Position numbers and translations under genes: made by a program | Shown here: positions 1 to 27,400 of the stretch, one piece after another | Numbering within the stretch: position 1 is the first letter of the stretch | Layout of the letters: each line of letters starts with the position of its first letter | Assembly (NCBI GenBank): GCA_012845835.1 | Contig: JABAKD010000021.1 | Location: 10,708,699-10,772,698, forward strand | Reading direction: 5' to 3' | From: Undaria pinnatifida | Taxonomy: Eukaryota; Sar; Phaeophyceae; Laminariales; Alariaceae | DNA: 64,000 bases | Notes under the pieces: model-generated | The model's database searches: none | What the model was told of the DNA's origin: nothing | Seen by the model: the letters and a program-made list of their open reading frames with translations, nothing else

Positions 1-70
1 CCGCTACCGTACCTAGCTTCCAACCCTGGCCCGTTGACGTTCGGACCTGCCACGATGGCGTGTCTTCCAG

Positions 71-12469
<12,399 letters not shown>

Positions 12470-15441
12470 AGCTTCTCTCGACAACGCGAGCTTTCGCGGT
12501 ACGCAAACGTTGGCGGCAACTAATTTTATCGTTCGGTGTGGAGGTTTTGTTTTATTTGGGGTGGTTGATGCGTCCATCAGGTATAATAGCGGTTGGATTA
12601 TGCGCGCTGGGTCGTGTGCCGGGACTTGATCGATTTTTTAGCGGGTGCCTCGTCCTCGGTTATAACCCGTTTAAAGAGTACCGACGTTTTTGGGAACAGC
12701 ACCTGGAATTAATGTGTTTTTTTAGGGTTAGAACGGTGACAATGGAAGGTCAAAAGTTTGAAGTTCCCGAAGATCCAAGCTAAACCTTTGCCCGTTCGGT
12801 CGGCTATGGGCCCAATTTTGTAGATTTTTGTTTTGGAACTTTCCTATTTTCCGGGAAAAAAGGATTCTTGCGGCGATCTTGGCCAACATCTGCTTAAGAA
12901 ATTCTCAAGCAAATCTTGGGTTAGACGCTGCGTGATTTCGTGTGCTCCACACACTTCGTTCGACGAAATCAACGACAGCGTCGTGGTCTTGAATGTGGCG
13001 AGCCCGTTAGAGGCTCCGACCCTCCCTTGGTGTACAGTGCTCGCTCTACGGCCGGTGATTTGTGGCGGGCGACGATCAGGCTTCTGTTGACATCACATTT
13101 GGCGGCTGGTGTGTACAAAACTGAGAAAACGGGGAAATAATGGAACTTTGAGCGGATTTGACGGAATACCACACGACAACACAAGCAACCTCCCACGCCC
13201 TAGGGCATGGATCAAGATGAACTCTTAAGCGCTGTCACCTACACTGATGTGACCTTGTTCGGAGCGAAGAGGAGTGATCATGGGTTGTCTATCTCGAGAT
13301 CGAACGTCAATCGTGTTTGGTGGACAATGATGATCACGGCTTGATAAAAAATTGACAACTTGACCAATTGGGCCGCATGACCAGGAAAAGAGCCCGAGAA
13401 AAACAAATTAATCGTTTTGGTCGCATAGAAATCTTTCAGCAAATAAGCCCCCAAAAAAAATTGTGAACTTTTTGGCCACACTATCGGCTTTCCATTAGTA
13501 TCGGTCATGGGAGTTGAATATTTACTCGATTTGTAGACTTACAGAGCAAAGGCCGTCGGCGGCGTGAACCATCTGCTCTTGGGGGCATTTTTTTTTTCTC
13601 AACCTAGGGTGACGCCGCGGGAATCTCACGAGATGAGGCAAATATGTTTTCTTCGCCGCAATTGCGGCTCGGTACGACGGAGGGATTGGAGGCCGACCAC
13701 CTCCGCTGATTCACCGTTGGATATTGCGCTTCGCACTGATGCTGGCGGCGTCGTGTCTAATGCTGTGTGGCTTTGAATATTATGGCTGCCTGGTGTTTTA
13801 CTTTACGGGCCACTTAAACGTCCCAGAAATCGGGGGTTTTCACGCCCAACCTTGGCAGAGACCTGATCTTTGAAAGACTCTCGGAAGACGAGCTCCTGCG
13901 AGCCCAGAAAATCTGAACTCTTGGAATGCTTCCAGTGTAATACGTCGCGCTGTTCCCATTTTTGGGGGACAACGAACGAACGAAAGGCTGGGGCTGGTGC
14001 CCTCACCCGGGGCAGGGTGGCTGCCTCGGCCGATTTCCAACAAATGCCGTTGTGGCGGTGGTTGGAAGATTCGGTGGAGAATCAGGCCCGACCGAGTTGT
14101 GACGATTGCGGAGCGTGAGTGCAGAGTGTGAGCTGGTGAAGGAGGGAGAGGGATGGAAACTATGGATACTATATAAACTAAATGCGGCTTGATATCCGTG
14201 CGAAGAACTCGAGAAGGTTCAGGCGCTGCCGACTCGAAGGAGCTGAAACCTCGTGAGAGTCGGTAAGTTGATGAAAAATATGGCGAGTGGAGTGGATGTT
14301 TGCGTCGCAGGGTGACCAGAACCAATACTCGAAAATTCGAGGGGTTTCCCCTACAAGTGAACTAAGCGGACAAGAAACGCACGAAAAACTAACGAGAGAA
14401 CGAACACTGTGTAGGTCTGGGTCCTATCCCTTTTTCGGGGCTAACTCCCCCTAAAGGAACTGCACCTCAACTGCAGACGGACTTAGACCAACAGGCACGT
14501 GACCGATGTTGTAATAATCGCTACAGTTGTACCATATTTTTAGGGTCAAATAACCCAAAGGCGTTAGACTATAACCCTTTAGAGACCCAAGAGACAGCGA
14601 CCAAACAAATGATATGCTTGGTCTTATCCACCATCTACTGATAGCGTGGACGTTTAACTGCTGTACGAGCAGGAATGCTTTGCGGGTCCGGTCCAGCTCC
14701 TTTCATTTTATTCGTAGTTCGGACACCACATGCATAATCCCACACCCAGGCAGTGGTCGATGTTGCGCTCGCCATTTTTAAGTGCTAAATATTCCGCCAG
14801 GAGTCCCAAAAGGGCGACAAGTTACAACCATTAGCATTAAGCATCAGCCACCACAACCCAGAAAGCGCTCGCCGATTCTCCAACACACAAACGAAACTTC
14901 CCCTGCCTCCGTAGTCAGTCCATATTTCACAGAAGTGCAAGACCACCCCATGAATACGTACCGGTACAGTTCGAGCTGATAATTTTACACAACCACAGCA
15001 CAGCAGTAAATACACTCATCATACACCAACCTCAAACAAATAAATACGTAATACTGCAAAAAACATCCCACATTACTTCCAAGCATTTTGACTCCAAAAC
15101 TGTGAGTGTAGCTCAAGCAGGGATCAAAGGAAAGCTAGTGACAGCACCTGAAGTCACAAACGGACCAGGAGAAGACGCCTATCAGCCGGGGACACCGGCT
15201 TATCACCCCCGGTGAAAACCACACCCAACGTTCCCTGACCGCCAAATCATGTTCTTGCCCGGTTAGGTTACGTAGCTGCCGTCCGCCTTGAGCTCATAAA
15301 AGTACCAGGTATAAATGAGGCGACAGTCTGCTTTCTCTTGCCACGCCGATCGCACACCCAACCGTTCTACAATAGCAACAAATATCCCACTCCAACTTCA
15401 TGTACTGTAGTTTGTCTCCAAAAACATGGATACCCACAGGC
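12470..15441. other. Intergenic region without a recognised gene
   Basis: This stretch lies between the TTLL9 stop and the 3' end of the minus-strand PH-like gene; the two genes converge here, so it should hold both 3' untranslated regions. Open frames are short and show no motif or convincing splice pair. A hairpin-prone CCGGGGACACCGG-type sequence sits near 15188. Nothing else is supported. Confidence 0.6.
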
Positions 15442-18400
15442 TTAGTGCCCCTGCTGCTGTTGCTTTTGGGGCGGCGGTAGAGGCGGTTGCTCTTGATGTG
15501 GCTGCTGCTGTTGCTGCTGCTTCTGCTGCGGTGATGGCGGCTTGTTGTCGGCCTGTTGCAGCTCCGACAGCTGATGGGTCAGCAGCTTCGCAAGCTGCGA
15601 GGATTCAGACGGCGGCAACAGCACGGGACGTGGGGCGGAAGTGCAGGAGTGGGTGGTTACGGTGCGGATATTTGTAACCGTCAACTTGTGTACGTTGATC
15701 GGATCATAAGGAGAATCGTAGACCTCGGTCCGCGGTCGTAGATCCGGCTTCAGTCAGCTCCAAAGGGATCCCTCTTATTAATCGCGGTGTAAAAATGAGA
15801 CACTCGAATTCGCTCTAAACAATTCCTGATGGGGTCCTCCTATAAGAAACACAAACAAGAAAGGAAATCGCGCCCCCCCTCACCTGTTGAACGTCGCTTA
15901 GGCTGGTCTCCTCGTCCAGGTTCTTTAACGGCACTTGGCGTTTCGTCATGAGTTCAACGTTTTCCTGTGCAGCACGAGGGCGACGGAGTTAACGTTAATG
16001 CGGAGAATTAAGAACCCTTTAAACACTGCGAAAAGTAACCCCAAACAAGTTCCAAGTTATCTATACCCACACACGTGGAAGCACTTCTAAAAGCATGATT
16101 TGATTTTTCTTCCATCACATTCCATTATTTTTAGGAGGATCAACCTTCATCAACCTTCTGGACAAGACGTGGTCACAGGTGTCTTCCCTTCCCCCCCGTA
16201 CGTGCCTTCATTTTTATCGCGCATAGGGTTCAGCATTCCCACTTGTCAGCTTTTTATGCTCGTCGAATTTTGTCGAATTTGGTTTCTGACGCTCTCGCGT
16301 TTTCCGCTAGTCAAATGGAATAACCTTTTAGCCCCCGGGTAACATAGCAACCTAAAAAAACTAGAAAAGTTATCAATACAGTAACTCTCCCAAGGAATAA
16401 AAAACACGCGCGGCCCACATATCACGCAGCTTATGCTTCGTATGTAGCGCGCCCACATACCATGCAGCTTGCGGAGCTGAGTATCGACCATTCAACCGGT
16501 AAAATTCGCAGCTATAGCCATCATATAACGCATTTGACACCATTCTAAAAAAATGCGGTCTTCTCAGACGTCTACGTAGGAAGAACGTGCAGCAGCAGCA
16601 GTCCCAAGTATCAACATGCTGTGCGTGTGTGGTACATCTCCCAACGTTGCACTTCGAACGCCCGCCCCAACTCAAGCAGCCCGAGCCGCTTCGTGTGGCC
16701 AATACCGTAACTCGTTTATATTCCTGATGTGCCTCCCGACGCGTGCAACGATAGAGGTAGTTGTTTTGCCCGGAAAAAAATACTTGCCACCGAAGAGACT
16801 CAACAACTCAGGAAGCCACTTAACATGGTCCCTTTTTTTTGTGATTTACGTTCTATACCTACGGTAGTAGGCCGTTGGATTATTCATCGGGTGACCCTTT
16901 CATATTTCCCGACGTCAGCGGATAGGTGAGAGGTGGAAACCTTCTCACATGAGGTTGCCGCAGAAAAAAATCAGGGCATGTCACGGGTCGCGTTACTTGT
17001 CGCGGGCTGGGTCTGTTCATGATTTTCCGACCCGACATGACCTGACCTGACCCGTAATATTCAAAAGCCTACACAACCGGACCCGAGCCGTGATACCTCT
17101 TGACCCGACCCGACCGGCGAGAGTTTAGAAACCTCCTGACCCGGCCCGCGGGTCGGATCATGAATTGTGAACAGCCCTGATAAAAAAAAAGGTGCCACTC
17201 CTATTGTGGCATGGGTCCCTTCTGAAGTCCCAAAAGGGTCCACCTTGTAACATTAGCAAACACGGAACATTCTCTCGCGCACAATACCTGTAGGACCTTC
17301 GCCCACAACAAAGTTTCCCGTCTCGACCGGGCCTGCAGGACGAGGACCCCCCCGTCCCCCGCTGATGCTGCCGAGGTACCGCGGCTAGGTGCACCGCCGC
17401 TGTCGCTGCTGTCTGGCGGGGGGGAGGCGATGGAAATTTCTAGAATGCTCGCCGGCGCTTCCTGTGGAGGACCATAAGGCAACGTGGCGTATAGCATGCG
17501 AATGCAATGGAGGCGGGGTAGGGGTGGGGGGCGGGGGGGCGGCGAGGGGCGTACTCATTTCTTGCTTGCCAAAGTCATTTGTTGACCACGCATCCCTTAC
17601 GAAACGGGTCAACTTGGGGGCGGGGGGGGACGGATGCGTCATACGTTTCACTTTGTGTCAATACAGAAACAACAATTCCAACCCAATTGCAATTCAGTTT
17701 CGTCCCCAAAATTGACTGCAGTTGTCGCGAATCATATGGCGCCATACCTGGTTTACCTGTACTATTAATAGTACACTGCTACCACCAACCAGCCAACCGA
17801 CTAAACAACCAAAACCATTCAACCAGCTAACCCCGACCTTCCTCTATTCCCCCGCACCTCATCCGGGATGACCAGGAGCGACTCGACGAGCTTGAGCGGA
17901 ATGGTCCTCATCAGCTGCCCCCCCCTTCTATCCCACACCAATAACGCCTTTTTCTCCACATTCACGTAACGCCAAGACCAAGCGGATATTTTTTCCCCCT
18001 CCTCCTCCCCGCCCCCTCCGGTCTCCTCTCTTCCGCCTTCGTTCTGATATCGACAAAAAAACAATAAAAGAAAGATGGGGAGGGTAGGGAGACGGAGGGC
18101 GAGCGAGGGGAGGGGAGAGGAGGCGGACGCGGGCAGGGGGGGGGGGGGCGAGGGGAAGAAGATGGGGAAGGGGTCGGGGAGGGGAGAGCAGGGGGCGGTG
18201 AGGGGGGGCGGCTTGAGATCCCAACTAAATCCGTCCGTTTATGGAGCGTGATACTGCTTCGCACTGCTGTTTTTTCATGCACGAGGGGTGCGTTATGACG
18301 GCATGGGTTTGCGTCCAATTCACGCGGTACTGCTATGTGCTGCTTTCAGTTCCACAACTCACATGCTGCTGCAATAGAAAATTGTAGGCTGCATCGCGCA

Positions 18401-21400
18401 AGGTATATATGCCCGCTCAGCAGTCTGGAAAGGAGAATATCTTGCAGTTGGAGTGACAGCAAAAAGTGGATGCCGCTCAGGAAAGCGATAGTTGTGGGTA
18501 GTTCTGTATACCTGTATCATACGAAGTATGTGTACTTTACATCACTTTCGACTTCCATCAGGATAGAGGTATGCAATTAATAGGCTGTAATAGGTAGTGC
18601 TCATCATGCATCACAATTCAAAATCCAATTGGTGGAATATGGGCATCCCGCCTCAAGTCAGTCCGAACTCGAGACGCCTTCTGCGTTTTGGGGTGGTACC
18701 ATGGCCTACACAAGACATGTTAAAACCGTAGTATACCTGGTATGATACACCTGGTAGACAATGGGGTTTCGGACGGAATATGTGTGGAATCATATTTTTC
18801 AGCGGCTAAATTTAAAATTTCCCACCTAAAGTAAAAATACTAACACCAATCAATGTAGTGGAGAAAAACATTTGTATATAAAAGAAAAGAACCCCTCCCG
18901 AAAAAATTCACCCACATAGCATGGTACAAGTATCAGCAAGCAGATTCAAAATTCATCGAAGTCACACCTGATGTCCTGAAAATATATACATGTATTTAAA
19001 TATTAGAGTGACAGCGTATCAATTTGGAACCGTGGGTTCGTGTCCCACAGAGTTTTTAATCCTTTTTGGGGTGGGAGTAGATGACTTTAATTCTTGAATG
19101 CTGTATTAAGAGCAACATATAGATAACTTATAATATTCTGTATTCGTGCTCTTCCCGATATTAAAGCCGGGGGGAGAAAAACAAAAATAAACCGTCTACC
19201 ATACATATATATGATAAAGCAGTATAATAGTGGAGACTACAGTAATAAATTTATAAAATAGATGTGATGTTTTACCTAGCTCAAAATTCCCCACCTAAAG
19301 TATAATACCAATACTTACCATTATAGTGGACAAAAAATAAGACACCTCCCAATAAAAACTCACTCATATAGTATATTACGAGTACCAACAACGCAGCTTG
19401 CAAAGATGAGTATTGACCTGAAATTCGTCAAACTCACGGCTGACGTCCTTGAAAATTAGTAGTAAAATCGTATAACTGGTATGAGATTTCGTAGGGAACT
19501 GGCGAAAAACTGCCAGAGATGTAATTATATTATGCATTATATAATGTATCTGGTATATATGACCTCGTCAGTCTAGGAGGAGGCATCGGCACGGACACTG
19601 CTTGTGCTGGATATAGATGGGCGGAAAGATCCGTTTAATGTGAATAACACAACACACATCATTCTGGCAGTTACTAATTTCAGGTTCGACTTTTTGACGA
19701 AATTAAGGACATGTCCTGTTTGGCACTGAAAATAGTGTACGGCACACCCTGCCGTGCACAACGAATTTCAGCCTGGCCAGAAATAAGAGACTCGGTAACT
19801 GGTGTTGCCTACTGCACGTGAATTGCAAGGCAGCCACTCATATTTTCACGTTTGTTCTACTTGCTCCTATCAACCAGGTACGTTTTTTTCGTTTTTTTTA
19901 CATACCGCTCACATCAATAGTCGGCTTCAAAATAGGTGTGAAACAATCTAACGTACGATACTATCCATAGTACGCGACACTAGGTAGCAAATTCTAAGTT
20001 TGGGCCAGGCTCAAAATCTTGCGTGAAGCAGGATGCATCCTACACTAAGATCAGTACCCTGGCATATAATGGTTTTCTTATGCTTCGTGCACAAATCGAG
20101 CAAAAAAATAGGTACTAGGTACTCTTAACTAGCATCAAGTGCTGTCGCCGTAGGGGCGCGGGGGGGGGGGGTCTTACAGTCGCAATATTTTTCTCGAGAT
20201 ATCAATTAAAAGCGATCAACAATGATGTACATTTTCGGGGTATCGCTACTCAAAATGGACGTGTCGTATGATACGACCAGACAGCCACATATCCTACCGT
20301 AAACACGTAAGATAGCACACACGCCGGGATGAATTTCGGAGCAATTTCCTCCTAAACAAGCGGGGAATGCACAACAAAAAATGTGGCCCAGGAAAGATTT
20401 TCCGAGCCGACATTCTCCAAAACAAACCGGGGCCCACACAACCAAAAATTATAGCTTTGTAAGGATCATGTCGAGTTATTTTTGCCCGTAAGACACATCG
20501 CTCGGCGTTAGCATGCGCCCGTCGTCAATAAAATCAGCTTGGAAATTAGTCCGAGTAAGGGTGTGTTTTCTTGCGCATTTTATGCCGTGTACCTGGCATG
20601 GCGTCGTCCGATTTCCCCCGGGGTGTCATAACCGAAACTTCGTAAGTGAGCCTGTACACGGTATGCACCATCCACAGCAGTGCACTACATTCCACACATA
20701 GCACAGAGACCAGAACCATTTCACTACCTTGATCTTTCCGGCAAACACGTCGCTAATTTATATTCTCTGCACGCCTTTGGCCGTGTTTGCGGTCTGGGGG
20801 TTTGTTCAACGCGACCCTTGCGCACGCCGTTTGCCGGGCGGGGTCGGTATGATGCGGCAAATACCGGCAAATGTAGCATCTAGATTATCAATATCGTGTT
20901 TGTTCCCATGTGTGCAAGATCCCCACAACCCCATAGTAAAACCCAATACAGCAGCACAGGACACCTACTGTAGCCATAAACGAGGACAATCCCGCTTGGA
21001 ACTAGAGCAAGACGTATCAGGTACGCTTCCGTACAGTGAGGTGCCGTAGTCAATGCTACAGGAGCGGCCGCGGCAGCGACGTTTGTATACAGCCAAGCCA
21101 GCAGCACTTGAACAGCTGGCAGAAGCAACAAGCAGCGCCATACCTAGTATACATCAAGGCTTTTCGCGGTATAAAATCGAAACGCGGTGCGTTTTTTTAA
21201 TTTGCAGAATCCTACGGTGATGTCAGGTTCGCCGCGATGCGGTGCGCGTTTTGGTTTTTGAATATCATTCGGTGCCCTGCGGTGCGGAATGAAATGGTAC
21301 GGTGCTGTGCGATCCGGAAAACACCGGCAAGAATCACATCGCACCGTACCTGCACCGTGGAAAACTACTTGATTTCAATGGCCTGGCTTTTTCACGGTTT

Positions 21401-24400
21401 TCATCTTTGTGATAGCCGAAGGCGCGGTTCGGCGCGGATTACATTTTATAAATCGTACGTTACGGTTCGATACGGATTTCCATTTTTGAAGGACCAAGGC
21501 TACGGTATTTGCAGGGGGGATGTTATGATGATGCTATGATGATGTTATGATGATTTTAGGATGTTATGGTGGTGTTGTGATGTTAAGATGATGTTATGAT
21601 GATATGTTATGATGGTGTTATGATGATGTTATGATGCTGTTACGATGATGTTAGGATGATGTTGTCCTGATGTTATTAATATGATTATGTTATGATGTTA
21701 TGGTTATATATGATCATGTTATGATGATATTATGATATTATGATCATATTATGATGATGTTATGGTGACGTTACGATGATGTTATGATGTTATGATGTTA
21801 TGAGGGTGTTATGATGATGTTACGATGATGTTATGATATACCCCCATTCTCACTGCAGGATTTGAGCTATCATATCATACACACTATCATACTATCATAC
21901 TATCGTACTCGCACGACTGACTCCTTACCTGACGGAAGAAAAAGAGACAGCGCAGGCGTTGTTTTTTCAGCAGCGGATCTTACCAAGCCATTGCGGACTC
22001 ATATCGCAAGATTAACGCAGCACGGAATGTTAAGGTCGCAAGGGAACAGGGAAGTCACTCGCGCGAGTGACGCCGAGCCACAGCAAAAATACGCCCCAAA
22101 ACTGACCCTCCTACCATGGCCAGCAAAGCAAGGGGTCACGAGGGGGGAAGATACGGTGTCGGGGTTGGTGTTTGCGGATGATTTCGTGGGGATATCAGAA
22201 ACACCCGAGGGATCGCAGAAACAGATAAAGCACGAGTACACTGGAAAATGGAGAGTGACAGCTAACGTGAAAGAATGCGCAGTAGTTGTACGTAACGAAG
22301 ATAAGGGGAATCCGGTAAGTTTCAAATGGAAGTGGGGAGAAGATGCATTGCCGATCGTAGACCAGTATACGTACCTTGGGATAGAGATCTCAAAGGACTG
22401 CTCTTGGGATGCACGCATAGCGAAAGGAATAGGAAAGGGTGAATAACAAGTAGGCAAGATGGATGTGATCTTAACAGACGCACTTTGGCGCTAGTGATAA
22501 AAATAAGTATTATGATTAATATGATTGTACCAAAGTTAGAGCATGCAGGACAAGTATGGGAAGGGAACGCGAAGTTCGTAAAACAGCTGGAAACAGTGCA
22601 GATGGCAGCAGCTAAAAAGATACTAGGATGCTCAAGTACGACGAGTAATACAGCATTGAGAGCAGAACTAGGAATGTACCCACCTAAGACAAATAGAGAC
22701 GTGAGAAAGTAAAAATGGCAATACCAGGTATGAAGTAAAGAATATGCCAGAAAAGATGTTGCCAGCCATAGTTGATAGGGCCGTATGGGAGAAAACAACA
22801 AAGGGCGAGCTGGAATAAGACGGGATAACGTAGTTGAGAAAATTTGGAAGGATTTAGTGGGAGACCAAGAAGAGGTACTGTCTATCGAGAAGTTTGGCGG
22901 CTACAAGACGGAAGTAATACAAAGAATAGAAGAAAGGGAAAGGCTAAGAGGAGCAGCACTTAGATATACGGGGGGTTGAGGGAATATGTTGGAATTAAAA
23001 CGTATCTGCACTGGCCAATGGACTACGCGAAAAAGCTGAAACTGCGATTTCGTGTAGGGGACCTGGACCTACCAGAAAGAAAGAGATATACCAGCAGTCG
23101 GGAGGAGGAGGACGTGGCTACAAATATGTGCCCGTGTGGCACAACAATAGAGAGTAGAACGCACATAGTAGGAGAATGTCAACGATACAAGAAGGAATGA
23201 AATGCGTTAGAGATGAGGAAATTAGACGTATGTGACATGGAACAGTTGTGTAGACTAGAGAGTAGCGAGAAAACGATCGCTATCCTAGGAGATAGATGGT
23301 GGCCGCAGACGGCGGAACACGACGAGGGTAGGATAAGCACCCAGCTTTTATGTACTATATGGAAGAAGCGTAATGACCGCCCCAAAATGTTGGAGGTGTC
23401 TCTATTAGGAGTAGGAACGGTGCTCCGTCTCGAAAGGGATGCGCGGTCAATGGTCAAATGAATAAGGCAAGCAACAAATGAGTACGCCCCCCCTTAACAT
23501 GCTCCCCCCCACCATAGCCTTGGTCTCGTTGAGAGCAAGAATCGAACGGTGCGGTCGGGTGCGGTTTTGCTAAGAGCAAAATCGTATGGTGCGGTGCGGT
23601 AAAGACCGCACCACTGCCAAAGAAAAAAAGGCAAAGTGAAAAACTCGAAATACACGATGCGCAACGTGGACGAGTCTGTTCTACATAAAGGACTCCACCC
23701 CCCCCCCCCCCCCCCCCCCCCCCCCGCCATTTGTCCAGCCACATGGCTTGAAAGGTTAGGTTCAGATTTGAGCGAGACGGGAGGCTCAATCGATGCGAGG
23801 GCATGATCACGTAGCGCATACCCAGCGACACACCGATTTGCCTCCGTGTTGCTAGGGCCAAGGCTAAAAATACACCTGTTACACGTGTATGCACACGGAG
23901 TAACAGCAGCAGTATCTGTTGGCCTATTAAATGTGTACATTATGTGCAAGGTGGACGAACGAGTGTACTAATATAGTCTATACCGGTACTCATACGTAAA
24001 TGAACACCCCCCCGATTCGCCGGGCGAACAGGTTTGGTAGTTGTTATTTAAGCGAGATGGGATGCTCGATCGGTGCGGGATCAGACAATAATTAGGCAGC
24101 GCAGACCCTGCAACATAAATGTGCCCGCGTGCTGGCAAGGATTCGAAGAGCCAGAACATGTTATATGAATATGTGCAGGAGCAGCTGCAGAAACGTGGAT
24201 CACAGTTGCGTACTCATGTGGTGAGCGGGTATAAGAAGATCCCACGATCAGTAGTCTTCTATTTTTTACTGTTACTGTTGCCGTGCATCGCTGCCAGATC
24301 AACGGGTGGTTTATTGTCAATATCACTTGCAATGTTTGCAACGTACACACATTGTACATATTCTTGTGTTCTACAATTGATTTCCTCCTCGTACGAACGT

Positions 24401-27400
24401 CCACCTTAAATAAACCAATATCGGGGGCCAACGACGAAATAAGTTGGGTGGACCGTGACTGGACCAAGTCCGGCGGAAGGCTGTTTCGCTATGGCCGGGG
24501 GTTTCGATAGCGGGTGAGCGTGGGCAAGTCCCACGCTACCCGGAGGGATGACTTTCCGGGTAGCTATCTCCACCGCACCGGGTCTCCAGGGATCAAGCCG
24601 GGTCGGCAGACTTACGCATCCGTATACCATGGCAGTTTGCCCTGCTGGAGTAGTAACGACGACCGCCGGTAGGGACAGCTCGCGCTGTTATTAGAGCTAT
24701 ATCCGAAACTCAGACGCTGATACGCAAGTACCTTGGCGCGTTATCTGTATCGTGATGATTGTTTGGGCACTTTGCGCCGTCTAAAAGTAAATTTCGCGTC
24801 TTTTCCACAGGCGTTGGGGGTCTAAAACTCGAAATAAGACAAACCAAGGCTATTGCCCCATCCTGCCCGAGAACCAGAGCAGTGAAAGGTAGGGCACCAG
24901 CCGCCACGAGATTGAGACGAGGTACACATGCGCATGAGCTTGATAACGCTGCCTGCACCAACAACTGGCCGCTACAGTGTAAACGCGCGGAAGCCGCGAT
25001 GGGTGGTGCTTTGGGGTAGCTTTGGGTGGTTACAGTTCGGGTAGGTTGGAGATAGACACATTCAAAACGCAACGATGAGGGACGAACGCAGGCAAGAGGG
25101 TTGACAAAACTGGAGCAACTCTGCGCTCCAACTACCGCTGTGTTGTCCCATTGTTGCTGCTAAAATCAAGCAACAGACACATCTTGCCCGGGCTCTAGTG
25201 CACGGCCCCGGGCTAACCCAATCGTCGCGGCCGTTATGTACGGCGCCGCGCTGGAGGCTAAGGATATTATACGTGCAGCGGTCGCATGTGTGCTGGCATG
25301 TGCATGCAGATGGTCTCTGTCCTAGGCACGGACAAGCAAAACTGCATTCTTGATCAAGAGCCAAAACACAAAAACCGCGATGGCGGGATTCCCACCATCG
25401 CGATAGTTCGCTTGTGCGGACCATGTACCGCGAAAAATCTCAACAGCCCGCGGTCGTCTGAAACTCGAGACGCATTTAATTCGGTTCTAAACGTCCACTA
25501 TCGCGATATTTCCGGACGGATCAGCTCACCGTAGCTCGAGCGAGCTCTTTTCGACGGTAGCTCGCCGGTGAGCTACGTAAGCTACATGAGCTGAGCATTT
25601 TTTCCCGGCTTGAGCTATGGGCGGGTAGCTCAACTGCCCATGTTGCCAAGGGTGAGCTATAGTCGATAGCTCACCTGCACATGTTTGCTCAGGGTGAGCT
25701 ATACGAGCTACATGAGCTAGCTCATTTCTCCCGGCATGGACTATACAAGAGCTACATAAGCTGCACATGTTTTCCCGTCATAAGCTACGGAATGGTAGCT
25801 TATCTGCACATGTTTTAAAAGGGTGAGCTATAGGCGATAGCTTGTATGCACATGGTTTCAAAGCTTGAGCTACAGACGATAGCTCATCCGCACATGTTTT
25901 CAAGGCTTGAGCTATATAGGATAGCTCATCTCTCATGTATTAAAGGCGTGAGCTATAAACAACACTTGAGCTAGCTCAAGCAGCATATAATGACAGCTAC
26001 GAGCACATACACGCCACACCATGACAACATGTGGCTGAACGACATCAACACCAACATCCATACACTTTTAATATATAAGATCGGAGCTTCTTTTGCCATT
26101 AACCAGATAGACAGGTAATATCGGTGGGTTTGTTTTTGGGACAACAAGAGCACCCGATCAAGTACAACTCAACCGAGGCCGCTGCCACGCACAAACAGGA
26201 GCTCGCACGCATACACATCCACAGCACAAAACCACACAACACGCCGAGTATACCCACCACCCGCATACACATCCACAGCACAACACCCCACAACACGCCT
26301 ATCATTGCATGCCCACCACCCGGGGCAGCAGCTCTAGTGGTGCTTCGGCTGCCGGTAGCCAGCAAGAAGTGGGCGTTTCCATGGATGCAGATCCCACGCC
26401 GGAGGCAATCGATGTGGACTACCCGGTTGGGGACCTGCTCTCGTCATATGCCAACGAGGGGCAGCCGATCCACCCGAACATGGCGCACGTGGCTCGAGTA
26501 CTGTTCTCTGTGCCGGCGTCTTCTGCCGTCCTCAAGAGGGAGTTCAGCACGGCTGGGCGATTTATCACAGAGGCCCGGAGCAGACTCATCGCAGCCGGAG
26601 ATGGTGATGTTCCCGAACGGAAACCAAGCGTCCTCCGAGTGAAGTGCCGTCCCTGCCACCTGAGCAGGCGCTCCAGGCGGTACCTCGCAGGCTTTCTCAC
26701 CCTAAGGCAGAGTTAGCCACCCTTTATGCGGGGCCGGCGGGTGTGGGCACCGCCTACGACGAGTATGCAGGGGAGGCGGGGTCTGCAGGCGAACAGGGCG
26801 CTAACGCCGGCTGCGGCCAGTCCACAGTGAAAGGCTCGGACTAGAAGCCTTGGGAATGAATGGGGGCAGCGGCAGATCTTCTGTGCTTTCGCTATGTGTC
26901 TGCTTATTCATGTCGTGTCTGCTTACTTTTTGCGCGATGCACATGGTTTTTCTTCGTGCCTCTTGTTTATTTTGGTTTGCACCTTGCGGTAGGCTACGCG
27001 AAGCAGTGTTTGAGGGACGGGGATGCACGGCTTTAGATGCTGCTGTGTGTCAATATGGCTGCATTGACTACTCTGTTGTTCTGTATTCAACGAAATTAAA
27101 TGCTGTGATATTCATACGAAATACGGTCTTAATATCAACGTATTCATATTGGCTGCAGTATATACCAGGAATACCTTTTTTACAATGAGAAGGAATATGA
27201 TGCTGTCGCACGTACCAACGTTGAAGTTTCGCCTGGATGGTGAGCTGTACAACCTACAGTGTGTTCGCACTCGTCCCAGAGGCCAGGTTTGTTCAGCTAC
27301 ACATCAAACCACCTGCATGTTTTGCCTAAAAGAGCTACAATGAGCTATGTACATGATCTAGCTCATTTGTCCTTGGATGAGCTGTGAGAGCTACATGAGC

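Noticed and set aside
19000-19065. tRNA gene suggested by the arm GTGGGTTCGTGTCCCAC
   Set aside because: The T arm pairs perfectly, but there is no room for D and anticodon arms and no acceptor complement; at most a tRNA-derived repeat fragment.
21523-21838. CRISPR-like array
   Set aside because: Units are short, degenerate and without unique spacers, in a eukaryotic intron; a minisatellite.
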